A DNA stretch of 64,000 nt from Antitrichia curtipendula. Lineage: Eukaryota > Streptophyta > Bryopsida > Hypnales > Leucodontaceae. The position numbers and the translations under genes are program-made. Shown here one piece after another: positions 1-12,700 of the stretch (position 1 is its first letter; every line of letters begins with the position of its first letter). The stretch covers positions 12,854,981 to 12,918,980 of the forward strand of contig OX579640.1 in NCBI GenBank assembly GCA_951230915.1, read 5' to 3'. Under the pieces are notes generated by a model that made no database searches, was not told the origin of the DNA, and worked only from the letters and a program-made list of their open reading frames with translations.

Positions 1-2519
1 AATACAATGAAAGTTTATCTATCATGAAGACAACAAGATCAAGAGTTTTGACCTTAAAATTTCATCAATAGTAATAGTTTGAACTTCTAAATGTAAGTAG
101 CATTCACATCAAGAAAATTATTTTCATTGCAAATTGTGAAGAATTGGTTTCATCTCCTTCTTTATATATAGGACATTTGTTCATCTTGTAAGATTAATTC
201 AAATCATCTTCCAAATTGTTATCATGTCTCATCGCACATTAATTAGATGGAATCTTTGTCGCTTGCTTGCTTTTGGTTAGAATATATTACACACTGGTAG
301 CGGCTTATGCCACTTCCTACATGACATATTGTAACATAGAAGCTTGCTTCTAGCAACCATTCCATACAAAGTAATTGCTTATCATTGCAACATTGATTTT
401 TTATGCCCTCACTAGTTTTGTCCATCTTCACTTCTAAATTAACTTTTTGTCCTAACCCTCAACAATGTGGGCTTTATGACTTGCATAGCCCTTCCATCCC
501 TCTCCAAATGTTAAAAGCTAAATTTCTTGTGTGCTCTTCTCACTGCAAACATGACATCAACATGTCAATTTCTAAGCACAAAAAATAACAAAAACTAAAG
601 ATAAAGTCTATCCAAGTCTACACTAGAAATTCTTTTACTTTGCACCCTCTGGACCAAGAACTCCAATCACATGTGTTTAGAACTTGACAAGTGGAAGTTG
701 TCAAAGTGTACATTTTAAGACATATTCAAAGAATAGACCAAAACATGATATAACAGAGCATGATAATAATAAAAATTGGAAGAGCAAGTATGGCAACAAT
801 GATTTTTACATGCATCCGAAATTATTGTTGTAGTTTTTGTATAATTTCTTTGTGATGATGTGCTTGTCTTTGCAACTAAGTCTCCAATCTTTCTTTTGTT
901 TTGAAAACTTGGTCTTCAACCTACATGATATAATGTGTCAATTTAACCTCAATGATGTTAGAAGACACAAAAATTGCTAGGACTTGATTGACCCAATCCA
1001 AATGCAAATAGATCTCTTAGACTTGACCCTTGTTATCAACAACTCATCTATTAAAATACATTCATGTTGTTGGCATTCAATTAGGAAATTATACAAGTAT
1101 GACTTGGCTAATTGTCTGCAGCAAGTGATCTTTGAATGGAAATCCGATCATAAATAGAGACTATTCATCAACCTAAATTGCATATACATAGAGATAAAAA
1201 TCTAATCCCAAAAATTTGGCTCTCATAACCAAATGTTGTTCTCTATATCCATATATCCATCTTGTGATCTCTCAATAATTACACTCCTATATATGTCATA
1301 ATACAAATGCTATCCTTGAAATGATACAAATAGTATCCTTATATATAAGTTCCACCTTGTCATCATGTTTTAAAATAAAAAATAACTAAAGTTTAAGAAA
1401 TAAATTACAAAAGAATAATCAATTTCAATGGATAGAAACAACCTTTTGTTTTTCTTCCATTTGAAGCTTGAAGATTGTAGTTTGAAGTTGTTGACATTGT
1501 GCCTCATAACTTTGTTGAAGTGTTCTTTTTCATCATCTTTGGCCTTGATATTGCTATGAAGGCTTTGTACCTATGTCAGAGGCACCCAATTGAGTATTCT
1601 GAACATCAATGATTGATAGTGATTATTCCAATTATTATGTCATTGATAGAGAGTAAATACAATGGAAAAGATGTAAGCTCAACATTACATACAAAATCAA
1701 TGTCATGACTTTATAAAGATTACATTAATTGGTAATTAGTAATTAATTACAAGATGCAATTATATTTCTTGTTTTGGAATGCGGCTAGAAAAAAAGGAAA
1801 TACATATAATCTAAAAATTCACTTCACCGCTCTTCACATTTTACAACCTTTGACAACCATTCTCAGCTAACAATAAATGCAGTACGATCAAAAGTATACT
1901 AATCTGATGGAAGTTGACGACTTCATGCTGCACTCAAGCCAATTCTTCATTTTGAAAAGAAATTTGGCATTTTGCTTCGGCCAAACTTCTCTCAGATTCC
2001 TACAATGCATCTCTTCCAACCCTTTTGTCTTTAGTCATCTACATATGTCTTAACCCCAGATTTTCAAAATTGTGAAGATGTATTACAAAATGTAATTCAG
2101 AATAATAATTATTTAATGACGACTCTAAAACAATAGTTATAAGAAATGATCTATAGATCACATCCATATGGTTAGATCAATTAGTACACAAAATCCAATA
2201 ATTGAAAATTCCTTCTAAAATTGATTGTTGACTGAATATTTGTGATTTAAAAAAAAAATTCCTTTAAGTTCAAAATGTTAAACTCTAATTGTAATGATTT
2301 TTGAAGATTTTTGTTATTATTTTCTATTCAAGCCATTTTTTAAGGGTCATTATCTAAATTGAAAGTACAATTGTGGTATTGGCAAAGCAATGTCTTCAAA
2401 ATCCATATTGTACAAATGTTAAAGAATCTTCAAAAAAATTGATGGATGAAAAAACACATTTTTGCGTGCTTGGAATGTGTTTGTGTTCATTCATTGTTTG
2501 AAATGTAAACATGTAGTTC
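1..2519. other. AT-rich intergenic DNA, no gene seen
   Basis: The sequence is AT-rich, and the open frames are at most about 62 codons with no recognisable domain. The stretch at about 1090-1160 resembles one in an intron of the TPR gene at about 25030-25075 (shared words such as GACTTGGCTA and GATCTTTGAATG), so at least part of it is dispersed repeat. I see no RNA gene or complete mobile element. Confidence 0.6.
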
Positions 2520-4100
2520 TTAACTCTAAATGTCCAAGGCCATTTTTTGAGCAAAACTAAACAAGAAATCTAAATTTTGATAAGTTTTATCAATTTTATA
2601 AAAATTGTAATTGTATGATTTCCAAGTCAACATGTTATGGATCACATAGGAAAAGAAAACACAACAATATCACTTATGTATTGAAAGATATAAAATAGAT
2701 AGCCACAATCAATTTATGGCTTTTCAAAATCTACTCTACAATATTTTAAAATGAATTTCCAATATAATTTCCATTCCAAGATCCAATGTATATGAGGCTC
2801 ATCTCCAAGAACCTCTAAGACAAAAAAACTAAGATTTGTAATGGACACCTTTGCAAAAAATCTTCAAGTGAAAAAACATAAACAATATTTTTCAAAATTG
2901 AATATTTGATGCTTAAAATAAACTTTAAATACTATTCTAATTCTTAAAAGTTCAAAAAATAGTATTTTGGTTAGATATTATTTACTTTCAAAGTCTAATT
3001 GACATCAAAGTATGGTACTTTGGTCATATAGGAATAAAAGCATCAAGTTAACCCCCAAAGGACCAAGGCCATTTTTCTGTCAGAAACCATTCAAAATTGC
3101 CAATTTTGTTGCGCTCATCCAAAAAAAACAAAAAAACTTTTTTTAGAATATAACCATAGGAACTTTTACTTTACTTGTCTAAGATTATATGGTAAAAATT
3201 TCATGAAGTTTAATTATACAGATTGGAAGATATTAGCATTCAAATTGTAGGATTGCTATAATGTGAGCCTAGGAACATGAGCACATGAGCCTAGAAGACT
3301 ATACACCTATGTTATAGGTGTCTATATTATAGAAACCTTCCATGATTATAGTGTAACTATGATATAGGTACCTATATTATAGGTGTTTACATTATTAGCA
3401 CCTTTACTGGTTGTAGTATATCTACTTGTATATATGCTCAAATTTCACATGCTCACATACTAGCACAATTGTTCAAATTTGGAACAAAAAGTTTTTATGC
3501 GCATTGGTGTGCAATTTTAGACGACTTTGACCACTAGTTGTGAATTTTTTTTGCATTATGGACTTTGAATTAAAAGAATATTGTGTTGAGGAATTGAGTT
3601 GAAAGTCTAGGAAAAAAATTTCAATAAAAAAATGTTTGATTTTCATTCTTTAAAAAATTGTTAAGTAGAAGTGGGTCCTAGATTGAAAGAAAAACTCAAT
3701 CGTTAATAGCTCTAAGATGGGATTAAAACAAAATAATTCCAACAATGAGATTTTTCTAGCAAGCAAAGTTAATCTTGTCAAACAAACTTTTTGAAAAAAA
3801 TGTGAAAATTGCATTCAGAAACAAATCCTATAAGTTATTTTTTCAAAAAGATGCTTACTTAGATAGCTTGAAAAACAAGATTGCTCTTGACTTTCACATC
3901 ACTAATCCAAATGGAATGAATAAAATATTCACATGTAGACAAAAATATGATCTATAAGAAGAATTTTTAAAAAAAAAATCTAACTTCAAGTTTTTGTAGA
4001 TTTTTTTTTGTACCCAACAAACTGGAAATTATGTTTTGGATGGCATAATTTTTGTTCCTAGACATTGATTGAAATAAAAATTATATTCCCATGAAGCTAA
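2520..4100. repeat. Remnants of TTAA-type transposable elements
   Basis: Two left-end signatures are visible. One at 2520 reads TTAACTCTAAATGTCCAAGG and one at 3048 reads TTAACCCCCAAAGGACCAAG. The sequence after 3048 is clearly related to the intact element at 62988-63563, through the stretch about 3060-3240 and again about 3560-3640. Between these lies unrelated DNA with palindromes at about 3305-3390, such as ACACCTATGTTATAGGTGT, which looks like a later insertion. I could not find matching right ends, so these copies are treated as truncated. Confidence 0.5.
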
Positions 4101-4139
4101 GAAGTTTTCGTATCTTATGAGAAAGTGTTATGAGGAAAC

Positions 4140-4660
4140 TCGGCTTTGGTCTGATGAAAGGCGGCACTAATTTGTTCGATGACAGTAATGCAACAATGCA
4201 AGAAGGATTTTCGGTCTGCAAGTCATGGACATGTCTCTAAGCGCAGACGGATTGTGGAGACGGACAAATTTATCCATGGCCGGGGGAGCCACTGCAATGG
4301 CCAGCCGCTCACCGGCCACTTCATACTTGCCCGGTTTTTGAACTCTGCTTGACAATTTCGTGAACAATCTGGTTTGTCTCGCACTCTGACTGAACAGTTT
4401 TCGCGCACTGTTCTGGTTTAAGACATAGCCGAACATCTTTTTCTTTTTCTTTTCTTTCTTTGCTCTTCCATTTTCTTTCATTTTCTTGTCTTTTTGTCTT
4501 TTTCTCCACCACCCCCCCCCCCCTTCCCCTTTTTTGTCCTGTTTTTGCTCTAAGTTAGAGATTCCTAGTTTCTTCAAGTACCCTAGGTGAGGGTCAGACT
4601 TGCCAACTTTTTTCTTACTACTTTTTGACATTGCAAGGCCACTTTGCAAACACTAGAAGT
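4140..4660 (-). other. GC-richer island with an unrecognised 160-codon frame
   Basis: This 0.5 kb island is visibly richer in G and C than its surroundings. It holds an open frame on the - strand (4167-4649) of 160 codons. The predicted product is very lysine-rich in its first half because the DNA is a polypyrimidine tract on the + strand that includes a long C run near 4508. The second half reads like ordinary protein, but I recognise no domain. No promoter or splice context supports expression. It may be a captured gene fragment or a chance frame. Confidence 0.2.
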
Positions 4661-5189
4661 CATTTGAATGATATTTTTTTTCACTATTGTGTTTACATGA
4701 CTATTGGTTTTGAAGCACTTTATAGCTTTATGTTTTGTCATTTGAGTAATTTTAGAAGTCGAATTTCACCTCCAATGCGTTGCTAGGAAAATTTCAGTAT
4801 CCTTTTTCAACATTAAAACATTCTAATCTTGCAATCTATGTGGCCAAATGACTTCAAATTTGATTCACATCATCTACAACGCGTACACTACAAGATTGTA
4901 CAATTGAAATTTCTATACCTTAGTTAGTGACATTTAGACTTATAACCCCCAAAATGCTAGGGACGCTTAGGAATTAATTCATTAAATTTGAAAAGATTAA
5001 TTTAATTGAAATTGTTGACTAGAGACCATGATTGACTTCTAATCACTTTACCTTACCTTCCATTTGTAAAACAATGCTCAAAGTACAGTACCATAAGCCA
5101 AGTCACATTAGTTAATTTTGTTACATAGTAATAAAAGAAATGTAATCAAAACCATTCTCTCTACCAACATGAGAGTTATTATTCCAATA
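4661..5189. other. AT-rich spacer, nothing recognised
   Basis: Low-complexity AT-rich sequence between the island and the tandem array. I see no coding or structural feature. Confidence 0.5.
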
Positions 5190-8100
5190 CTTGACTAGTG
5201 TGCCTTGTGCCATTGCCACAACCAAAATAAAAATAAAATAGTTTTGTAATTTATAATTTGTAAAAACTTAGGAATTGAATATTTTTCACAACATAGTGTG
5301 AAATGTTGCATTCTTGGTAAAATAAAAGTAAAAAGAATTTTCAAATTTTCAAATTTGGAAAACCTTTGAAATTCAATAACTTTTACACCGTAGTGTGAGA
5401 GGTTGTATTTTGAGTACACATAAAAGGCTTTATGTACCAAGGAGTGCATGGGCTTTGTTTTGTGGTGTTTGGACATGCAATACATCTTACGATTTCTTTT
5501 TTTAAATAAGAGATAACTTAATTCAATTTTTTAATTTAAAAAAATCCATAACTTTCAGATAGGTGTCCGAAAGCCAAGAAATTCGCACGAACAAAAAGCT
5601 TTATGCACAAAGGAGTACAAGGGCTTTGTTTCGTGGCATTTGGACATGTGACGTGAAAGTTATGATTTTTTGCAAAATAAAAGAGAATTTAAATTAATTT
5701 TTGAATTCATAAAAACTTTGAAATTTAATAACTTTCACACTATTTGTCCAACCGCCACAAAACGAAGTCCATATAGCCTTCCTTGTCAAGAGCATTTGAG
5801 CAGTATCAAGAATGCCACCGGACGCCTTGTAATTTGTTAGATCTCAATATATTAAACAAAACAAAACAAGATAAGACTAATTTTCTAATTTTTTATATTA
5901 GAAAATCTTTTGAAATTCAATAAATTTAACACCGTAGTATGATAGGTTGCATTCTTGCTACGAATAGAATGCCTGATATAGTGTAAAGACTTTGTTTTGA
6001 GGTGTTTGGACATGCCATGTGAAAGATATGTTTTTTCCAAAATTAAAAATAAATTAAAAAAATCTTAACTTTCACATTGAAGGTCCAAACACTACAAAAC
6101 TACAAAACTGGCACGAATAGAAAACTCTATGTACAAAGGAGTGCAAGGAGTGCAAGGTTTTTTTTTGTGGCCTTTGGACATGCAATGTGAAAGTTATGTT
6201 TTTCAAAATTAAAAATTAAAATAATTTAATTTTTTAAATTAAAAAAATCATAACTTTCACATTGTAAGTCCAAACGCCACAAAATTGGCATAAATAGAAA
6301 GCACTATGTACAAAGGAATGCAAAGGCTTTCTTTTCGTGGCGTTTTTACATGTGGCGTGAAAGCTATGATTTTTCAAAAATTAAAGATAATCTATTTTTT
6401 CAATGTTTCGACCAATTTCATGACGGTTCAATGGAAATAAAAAATAACTTAACTCAATTTTCAATTCATTAAAACCTTTGAAATTCAATAACTTTCACAC
6501 CATTTGTCCAAACACCACAAAACAAACTCCGTGCACCTCTCTTTGTCAAGAGCTTTTGAGACGTACCAAGAACGCCCCTAGACACCTTTTGGTTTGTTAG
6601 ATCTCAACATATCAAAAAAAATAATAATAATAATTTAAGATATAGACTATTGTACCTTGTGCCTTTGTTACAACTAATTTTTTTAAATTAATTATATAAT
6701 TTTTTAATTCTTTAAAAATTAAAAATTCAATAACTTTAAAAAATAGGAATGTGAGAAATTGCGTTTTTACTACAAATAAAAGGCTTTATGTACAAAGGAA
6801 AGCAAGGGCTTTGTTTTGTAGCGTTTGGACATGCGAAGTGAAAGTTATATATTTTTCCAAATAAAAAATAATGTTATCCAACTTTTTAATTCCAAAAAAT
6901 CCATAACTTTCACAAAGTAGGTCCCAATGCCACGAAATTGGCATGAAGAGAAAGCTTTATGCACAAAAAAGTGCAAGGGCTTTGTTTTGTGACATTTAGA
7001 CATGCGACGTAAAAGTATGATTTTTTGCAAAATAAAAGATAATTTAATATAACTTCCAATTCATAAAAACTTTGAAATTTGATAACTTTCACTCTGTTTG
7101 TTCAAATGCCACAAAACAAAGTTTGTGCACCCCTCCTTGTTAAGAGCTTTTGAGCGATACCAAGAATGTCGTCGGACCCATCATAGTTTGTTAGATTTCA
7201 ATGTATCAAACGAAACTGAATAAACAATCTAATTTAAGGTATAGACTAGTGTGCCTTGTGTTGTTGCCATAGCCAAAATAAGAGTAAAAATAATTTTCTA
7301 ATTTTTTACTTCAGAAAAAAATTTGAAATTCAATAAGTTTAACACCATAGTGTGATAGGTTGCATTCTTGGTACAAATATAATGCTTTATAGAGTGTAAG
7401 GGCTTTGTTTTGAGGTGTTTGGACACACCATGTGAAAGGTGTGTTTTTTCCAAAATTAAAAAAAATAATTTAATATTTTAAATTAAAAAAAATCTTAATT
7501 TTCACATTGAAAGTCCAAACTCTCACAAATAGAAAACTCTATGTACAAAAAGGAGTCTAAGTGTTTTGTTTTGTAGCCTTATGACATGTGATGTGAAAGT
7601 TATGTTTTTTCAAAACTAAAAACTAAATTAATTTATTTTTTTAATTAAAAAAAATCATAACTTTCACATTGATGGTCCAAAGGCCCTGAAATTGGCATGA
7701 ATAGAAAGCACTATGCACAAAGGAGTGCAAAGGTTTTGTTTCGTGGCGTTTTGACATGTGGCATGAAAGTTATGATTTTTTGAAAAATAAAGATAATCCA
7801 TTTTTTCGACCCATTTCGACCTGTTTCCACCCATTTCATGATGGTTCGATGAAAATAAAAAACAATTTAAATCAATTTTTGATTCATAAAAAAACTTTAA
7901 CCCCTAAGCGCTCAAACGACCATTTTATGGTCGCTGCCCGACTTCGGGCAGATTTTTCGGGCAGAAAAAAACTTTTTTCTATTTATTTTTTTATTTATTT
8001 TTTAAGAGATTGGATTGTCTTTCAATATTTATATTCAATGCTAAGATCGCTACGGTCAAACAAAAACTATAAGAGAAATAGCACAAAGAGTCTAGTATTG

Positions 8101-8603
8101 CCTAGTGTTGAAAAACTTACTATTTGGGGAAAGTGTTGGTGTTTTCATTACTGAATCTTATGCATTTTTTCACAAATCAATAGAAACCACAATTTTGACC
8201 AATCAAAAAAAAATTCAATTGCTAAAGATAGAAATTGTATTTTTGGTGAATTTTTGAAGTTATATCTTCAAAATTCATTTGAAGAGAATCTAAGAATAAT
8301 TTTATAATTTTGACCATATGGATATTTTCTTCTTTTTGTGCTTCACATTATCTATTTTAATGCAAACTTCAAAAAAGTTGTAGAAATTATATTTTATAAC
8401 ACATTTGTGTTTTGTCCAAACCCCTTGGGCTTTTAGGGGTTAAAATCCAGTAACTTTCACACCATTTGTCCAAACATCACAAAACAAAGTTCGTGCACCC
8501 CTCCTTGTCAAGAGCTTTCAAGTGGTACCAAGAGCGCTGCCGGATACTTCATGGTTTGTTAAATCTCAACGTATCAAACCAAACCAACAACCTCTCTTAA
8601 GGT
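5190..8603 (+). repeat. Tandem array of four diverged units
   Basis: Four units, at roughly 5190-5870, 5871-6640, 6641-7230 and 7231-8603, share the same order of blocks. Each starts near a phrase like GTGCCTTGTGCC and ends with a block about 110 bp long containing TGTCAAGAGCTTTTGAG and a GTTTGTTAGATCTCAA-like tail (5757-5860, 6510-6610, 7105-7205, 8465-8575). Inside each unit, blocks like TTTGGACATGTGACGTGAAA alternate with their reverse complements, so a transcript could fold into several hairpins. The last unit is longer because a 547-bp element is inserted in it. A reverse-oriented partial unit lies at 34021-34275. No coding function is evident. Confidence 0.7.
7897..8443. mobile_element. 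TTAA-flanked nonautonomous element nested in the array
   Basis: The left end reads TTAACCCCTAAGCGCTCAAA and the right end, read inward, TTAACCCCTAAAAGCCCAAG. Removing the element and one TTAA restores the host unit (AAAACTTTAAAATCC followed by CAGTAACTTTCACACC), which matches the uninterrupted sister units near 5715, 6470 and 7065. The target duplication is therefore TTAA. TTAA targets and C-run termini are hallmarks of the piggyBac superfamily. No transposase frame is present, so it would need enzyme from elsewhere. Confidence 0.7.
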
Positions 8604-9151
8604 ATAAGGTAAACCAGCCTATGACAGGCAGATTGCCTGGTTTGCCTTGTTGACATATTTGAAATTTTGAAATTTTTTTTTCATATAAAGGCAAACATGA
8701 AAAATTGGTAGAACAATTGAAATTTTATTTTTTTGACAAAGTATAAATTTGTTACAGATTTTTGAAGTGAATTGGCCAGATGGCTCAAAACAGTCTGTAG
8801 ACTATCCCACAACCATCAAAAACTATACCCATGGTGGTCATCAAACCACCCAATGCAGTTACAATATTTCCTAATATGGTTGAAATATTTTCTAACATGG
8901 ACATGACATAAAGGAATAAAAAAAGTTAGTTCATGTAATGAATTACACTAGAAAGGGACGAGTTCCTAAAACAGTCTCTAACATCTCCATCACCATCATA
9001 CAAAACATTGATTTCAGCCATCAACCTACCTAATAAAGTTTTGCTTACATTAATTGAAAAAAACCTGGCAGAGATTGATGGAAAACTGTAATGGGTCATC
9101 TTATAGATGCCTGTATTAGGCACTTGGCCTGTCATAGGCTAATTTACCTTA
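8604..9151. mobile_element. MITE-like element with about 36-bp terminal inverted repeats
   Basis: The left end reads TAAGGTAAACCAGCCTATGA and the right end, read inward, TAAGGTAAATTAGCCTATGA. The match goes on through ACAGGC and beyond. If the outer TA is the target duplication, the termini begin AGGTA, in keeping with a Tc1/mariner-like TA insertion. No transposase frame is seen in the 0.55 kb interior. The element at 40973-41278 begins with a similar TAAGGTA word. Confidence 0.65.
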
Positions 9152-9180
9152 CATCGGGAAAATATCCCTCCCCCCTTGCA

Positions 9181-9376
9181 GTATTGTTGCAATATTGTTT
9201 CAATGGGTTAACAATATAGTATTGAAAGTATATTGTTGCAATACTGCAAGTAGTAATGCAACAATATAGTTTCAATAGAAGCACTGCTATAATATTGAAA
9301 GTATATATTTGCAGTACTACAGCAATACACTTTTAATACTATACTGTTAACCCATTGAAACAGTATTGCGGCAATG
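9181..9376. repeat. Hairpin-forming inverted repeat upstream of U2AF65
   Basis: Two arms of about 57 bp (9190-9246 and 9312-9368) are inverted copies of each other with few mismatches. Both contain TTTCAATGGGTTAACA or its complement. The spacer is about 65 bp. It looks like a small fold-back MITE. It ends only about 20 bp before a TATATAAG box, so it lies in the likely U2AF65 promoter and could affect transcription. The promoter role is inference. Confidence 0.65.
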
Positions 9377-9395
9377 GGTGGGTTTTTCCTGATGC

Positions 9396-9403
9396 TATAT
9401 AAG
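9396..9403 (+). promoter_or_regulatory. Possible TATA box of U2AF65
   Basis: TATATAAG lies 374 bp before the start codon, and the composition changes from AT-rich repeat to mixed genic DNA just after it. Transcription starting about 30 bp downstream would give a 5' leader of about 350 nt. A start nearer the ATG, in the GC-rich stretch 9590-9770, is also possible. Confidence 0.35.
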
Positions 9404-9776
9404 AAAAACCAAATGTAAAAGTAATAATAACCATACAAATACCGTAACACACACTGGGATATATCAGAGTAATTGAATTAGTAGTGAAGGGGTTTGAGTT
9501 AGCGTGGGACGATCTCAGAGGTCTAAAGAATTAAGTGGTAACAGGTCTAGGGTTAAATTGATTTATTTATATTTTTAATTGCGATTGGTAGCCCCTTGTA
9601 TCTCAAGGTTGCGCGAGTCGACACTCCTATTCTTCTCTTTGCCTGCGCTTGCGTTACTTCTGCAAGGGGATTGTGTTAGGGTTTCGCCATAGCTGCTGCT
9701 GCTGCATCGACCACACGCGGAGACTCTCCTGCACCTCAAGGGTTGGAGCCGGGGCGAGTTGTTGCGGGAGATCACC

Positions 9777-12700
9777 ATGGCCGACGGAGCGGCGCCGTTC
9801 GAGGACGGCGATTCACCTCCGCCGCGGTCGCACTCTCATTCGCACGCTGATTATGGCTTCGATGAGCATCGCGAAAACGGCGACCGAGAGAGGAAGCGGG
9901 AGGTACTGTTCTTTCCCTGACCGACCTTTTCATTTTCTCTCTCGTTTGGTGCATTCAGCCTTTTTACTAACCATGTTCGTGTGGCTTTTCCTTGGAAAAA
10001 TAGTCTTGGCGGCCTTCTCTGACGCTGTCCCGTCTTCCTTTTCTCTTCTGTTCGTGTGGTAAAGAATGCGTCCGGACGAGCTCAAGGTTTTCTTTGGATT
10101 TCTGCTCGTGTACTTACTAGGAACTATTCCCTGCGTGTCTTTCGAAGTGTATTGCATTTGCGGCTGCGACATGACAGAGATATTTTGCTCTTCCAGTCTA
10201 AAGAAAATTGTCAGATCATTGGTTCAAATTTTCCAAGAAGGTTTTTTCAAAGACAATCTGCCTCGGCGGTATAGCAAAGTCGCTTAGAGCTTCTGCTTTC
10301 TGTTTTTCATATTCTCCGGGGGTTTAGGTTGCCGCTAGCTTCCGGTAGCTTAACTTTCTATCGCGCTGTCCTGAACTTGTATGAATTTACAGAAGTTTAC
10401 ACTTGAGTGATGAAAGAGATATAAATCTCTTTGTTGTGGATTTAAAAAAATTAAGATGTGTTCTACTTTTGCCGTAGTGGAGTATCTTGCAGCTTGTTGC
10501 TCTTGAGGATGTAGTTTCGAACCTTATTCTGTATTTTAATGGAAACCCTTGTTGCTTTTGTTGTTCCTTCATGTGCGTAGTTTGGAAGAACATCGCTTAA
10601 AGAGCACTGATGTTGAGTAAAGGTTGACGGAGAGATGCTTTATCCTCACATCAACGACTTTCTCAAAGATCTCTGTATAGATGTCTCCATCACCTCATTG
10701 CTCCAGTTGATGAATTGTTGTTCTAAGATATTGATATATCTATTGACTTGCGTTGGACATCTGGAGCTAACTCTGGCGTTTTATCGTTGCCAGTACAGCA
10801 GTATTTGTAGATTTTTGCCACATGTGTTAAATTAAAAGCAGATAACGCTTGCAGTAAACATTCGGTTTCCTGACATCTTGTCATTGGAGATGAGTGTCAG
10901 GGTTAGTGAAATGTAAGCGTGGTGTCATCTTCCATCCTTTCTCAGTCTGGGCAATCGTGGTAAAGTGGACAGGTTTGTTTTATGCTTGCACTGGTTCTGG
11001 TTAGTCAGGTTCAGATTGGTCTATGAACAACGTATTTACTAAATCGTCTCCATAACAGTTGTACAATGCTGAAGATGATCTCATTTCGTTGCTGCTTGCT
11101 GCCTGCTTGACCGAGTTGTTGTTTGGTGCAGCGTCACTCTCGCGAGTCTGGTAGAGATAGAGAAAAAAGTCGGGAGAAAGATAGAGAGAAAGATCGTCGG
11201 CATAGGGATGATCGAGATCGTGATAGAGGAGACAGAGGGGACAGAGGGGACAGAGGGGAACGCGGAGAACGAGATCGGAGTGAGCGTCATCGGAGCCATG
11301 ATCGAGAAAGGTGAGCACCGTCGTCTTATTCTTTTAATGAAAACGCGTTTACTGTGTCTGATTATATACGAGTTGAGTTTTGGTAGTTTCCGTCAGTCCT
11401 GATAGCAGGTTTGAAAAAAGCTCTAAATCGGGCATGTGGTGAAGGGGTGGAAATTTGGGTAAGGAGAATGCTGGTTGTTTTGTTGAAGGTTGAGCGTCAC
11501 TTCTGCATTTACAAAAACGCACCGGAACTGAGTAATTGTATTTGACCAAGTGCAGAAGTCGCCGTGATTACGGTGACCGAGATAGGAGGCACAGACATCG
11601 ATCTCGTTCCACTTCTCTTTCGAGATCTCCTTCTCGTGACCGTCGAAGGTCTCGCTCAAGATCTCCTTCGCGTGATCGTAGAAGGTATGCTTTGGCAACT
11701 GTATTTTCGTGTTTTCCATTCTTCCTCTTTTGCTGGTTCTCATGTTCACCATACTGGAATTTGTTACTGACTAACAAATCTATAAGACGCTGTCCAATTC
11801 AGTGATCAATTTATATTAGCTTTCTCTCTTGCAGGTGTCTATGTATGCTGTCTTTGGATCTTGTCACCAAATTTCTGATTTTTGGTTGCAGGAAAACAAG
11901 TGGATTTGACATGGCTCCCCCAGGTGCCACTGCAGTTCCCGGTGCTGCAATCCCAGGTCTGTATGTCTTTCAGAAATACATGAGAGTTGGTTTTGTTTGG
12001 AAGCACATTTAGTTTTATTCATAGAATGGGAGCCTGAACGTTATGGCACATGTATATCCATCGGTGTTCTTGTATCGAGTCTATTTATTTGTGGAAGTGT
12101 ATTTCTGTCTTTTCTACATATTAGGTGTATTTATTGTTGTTTTCAGCTTGCTTTTTAGAGTCTCGAGATTTTATTATAATATATAACCTTGCTTGATTAC
12201 CAGGTCAAATTCCTGGAATGCCTCCAGCAATGCCAGGCGTCTTTCCAACAATGTTTCCATTCGGTGGTACACAGGTTCGTGCTTTTGACTCTGATTGATA
12301 GATTTCCATGTTTCTGACTTGTCACAAGACGGTCCTGTAATTGTGAGTTGTCACTTATATCAGTTCGAGGTGAGTCCTCTAGTCTATTGTAGTAATTGAG
12401 TATTTTGGTGGTCAAGCAGTTTGGAGGTCTTCCTGGAATGCCAGCACAAGCTATGACTCAACAGGTGATTATGTTTCTTACTGCTAAATGATCTTTGTAT
12501 ACCAAGATGCATAATTTATGTAGGAACCTTTGTTAATGTGTTTACGTGGTAAAGATGAAAACCGTCCAGTTCATCCAAGGGTCGGGCCTTCCCGCAAATG
12601 CACGGTCGTGGTGCTTCTGGACTGGAGCATTGCCAAGGGGTTGTGTCTTAAGTAGCACAATTTCAGAATTTCTGCCTCCTATTTATCGCTAGTATGACCC

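Noticed and set aside
4500..4530. Long C run as a regulatory site
   Set aside because: It is a mononucleotide run of the kind also found near 43490 and 61945; nothing supports a function.
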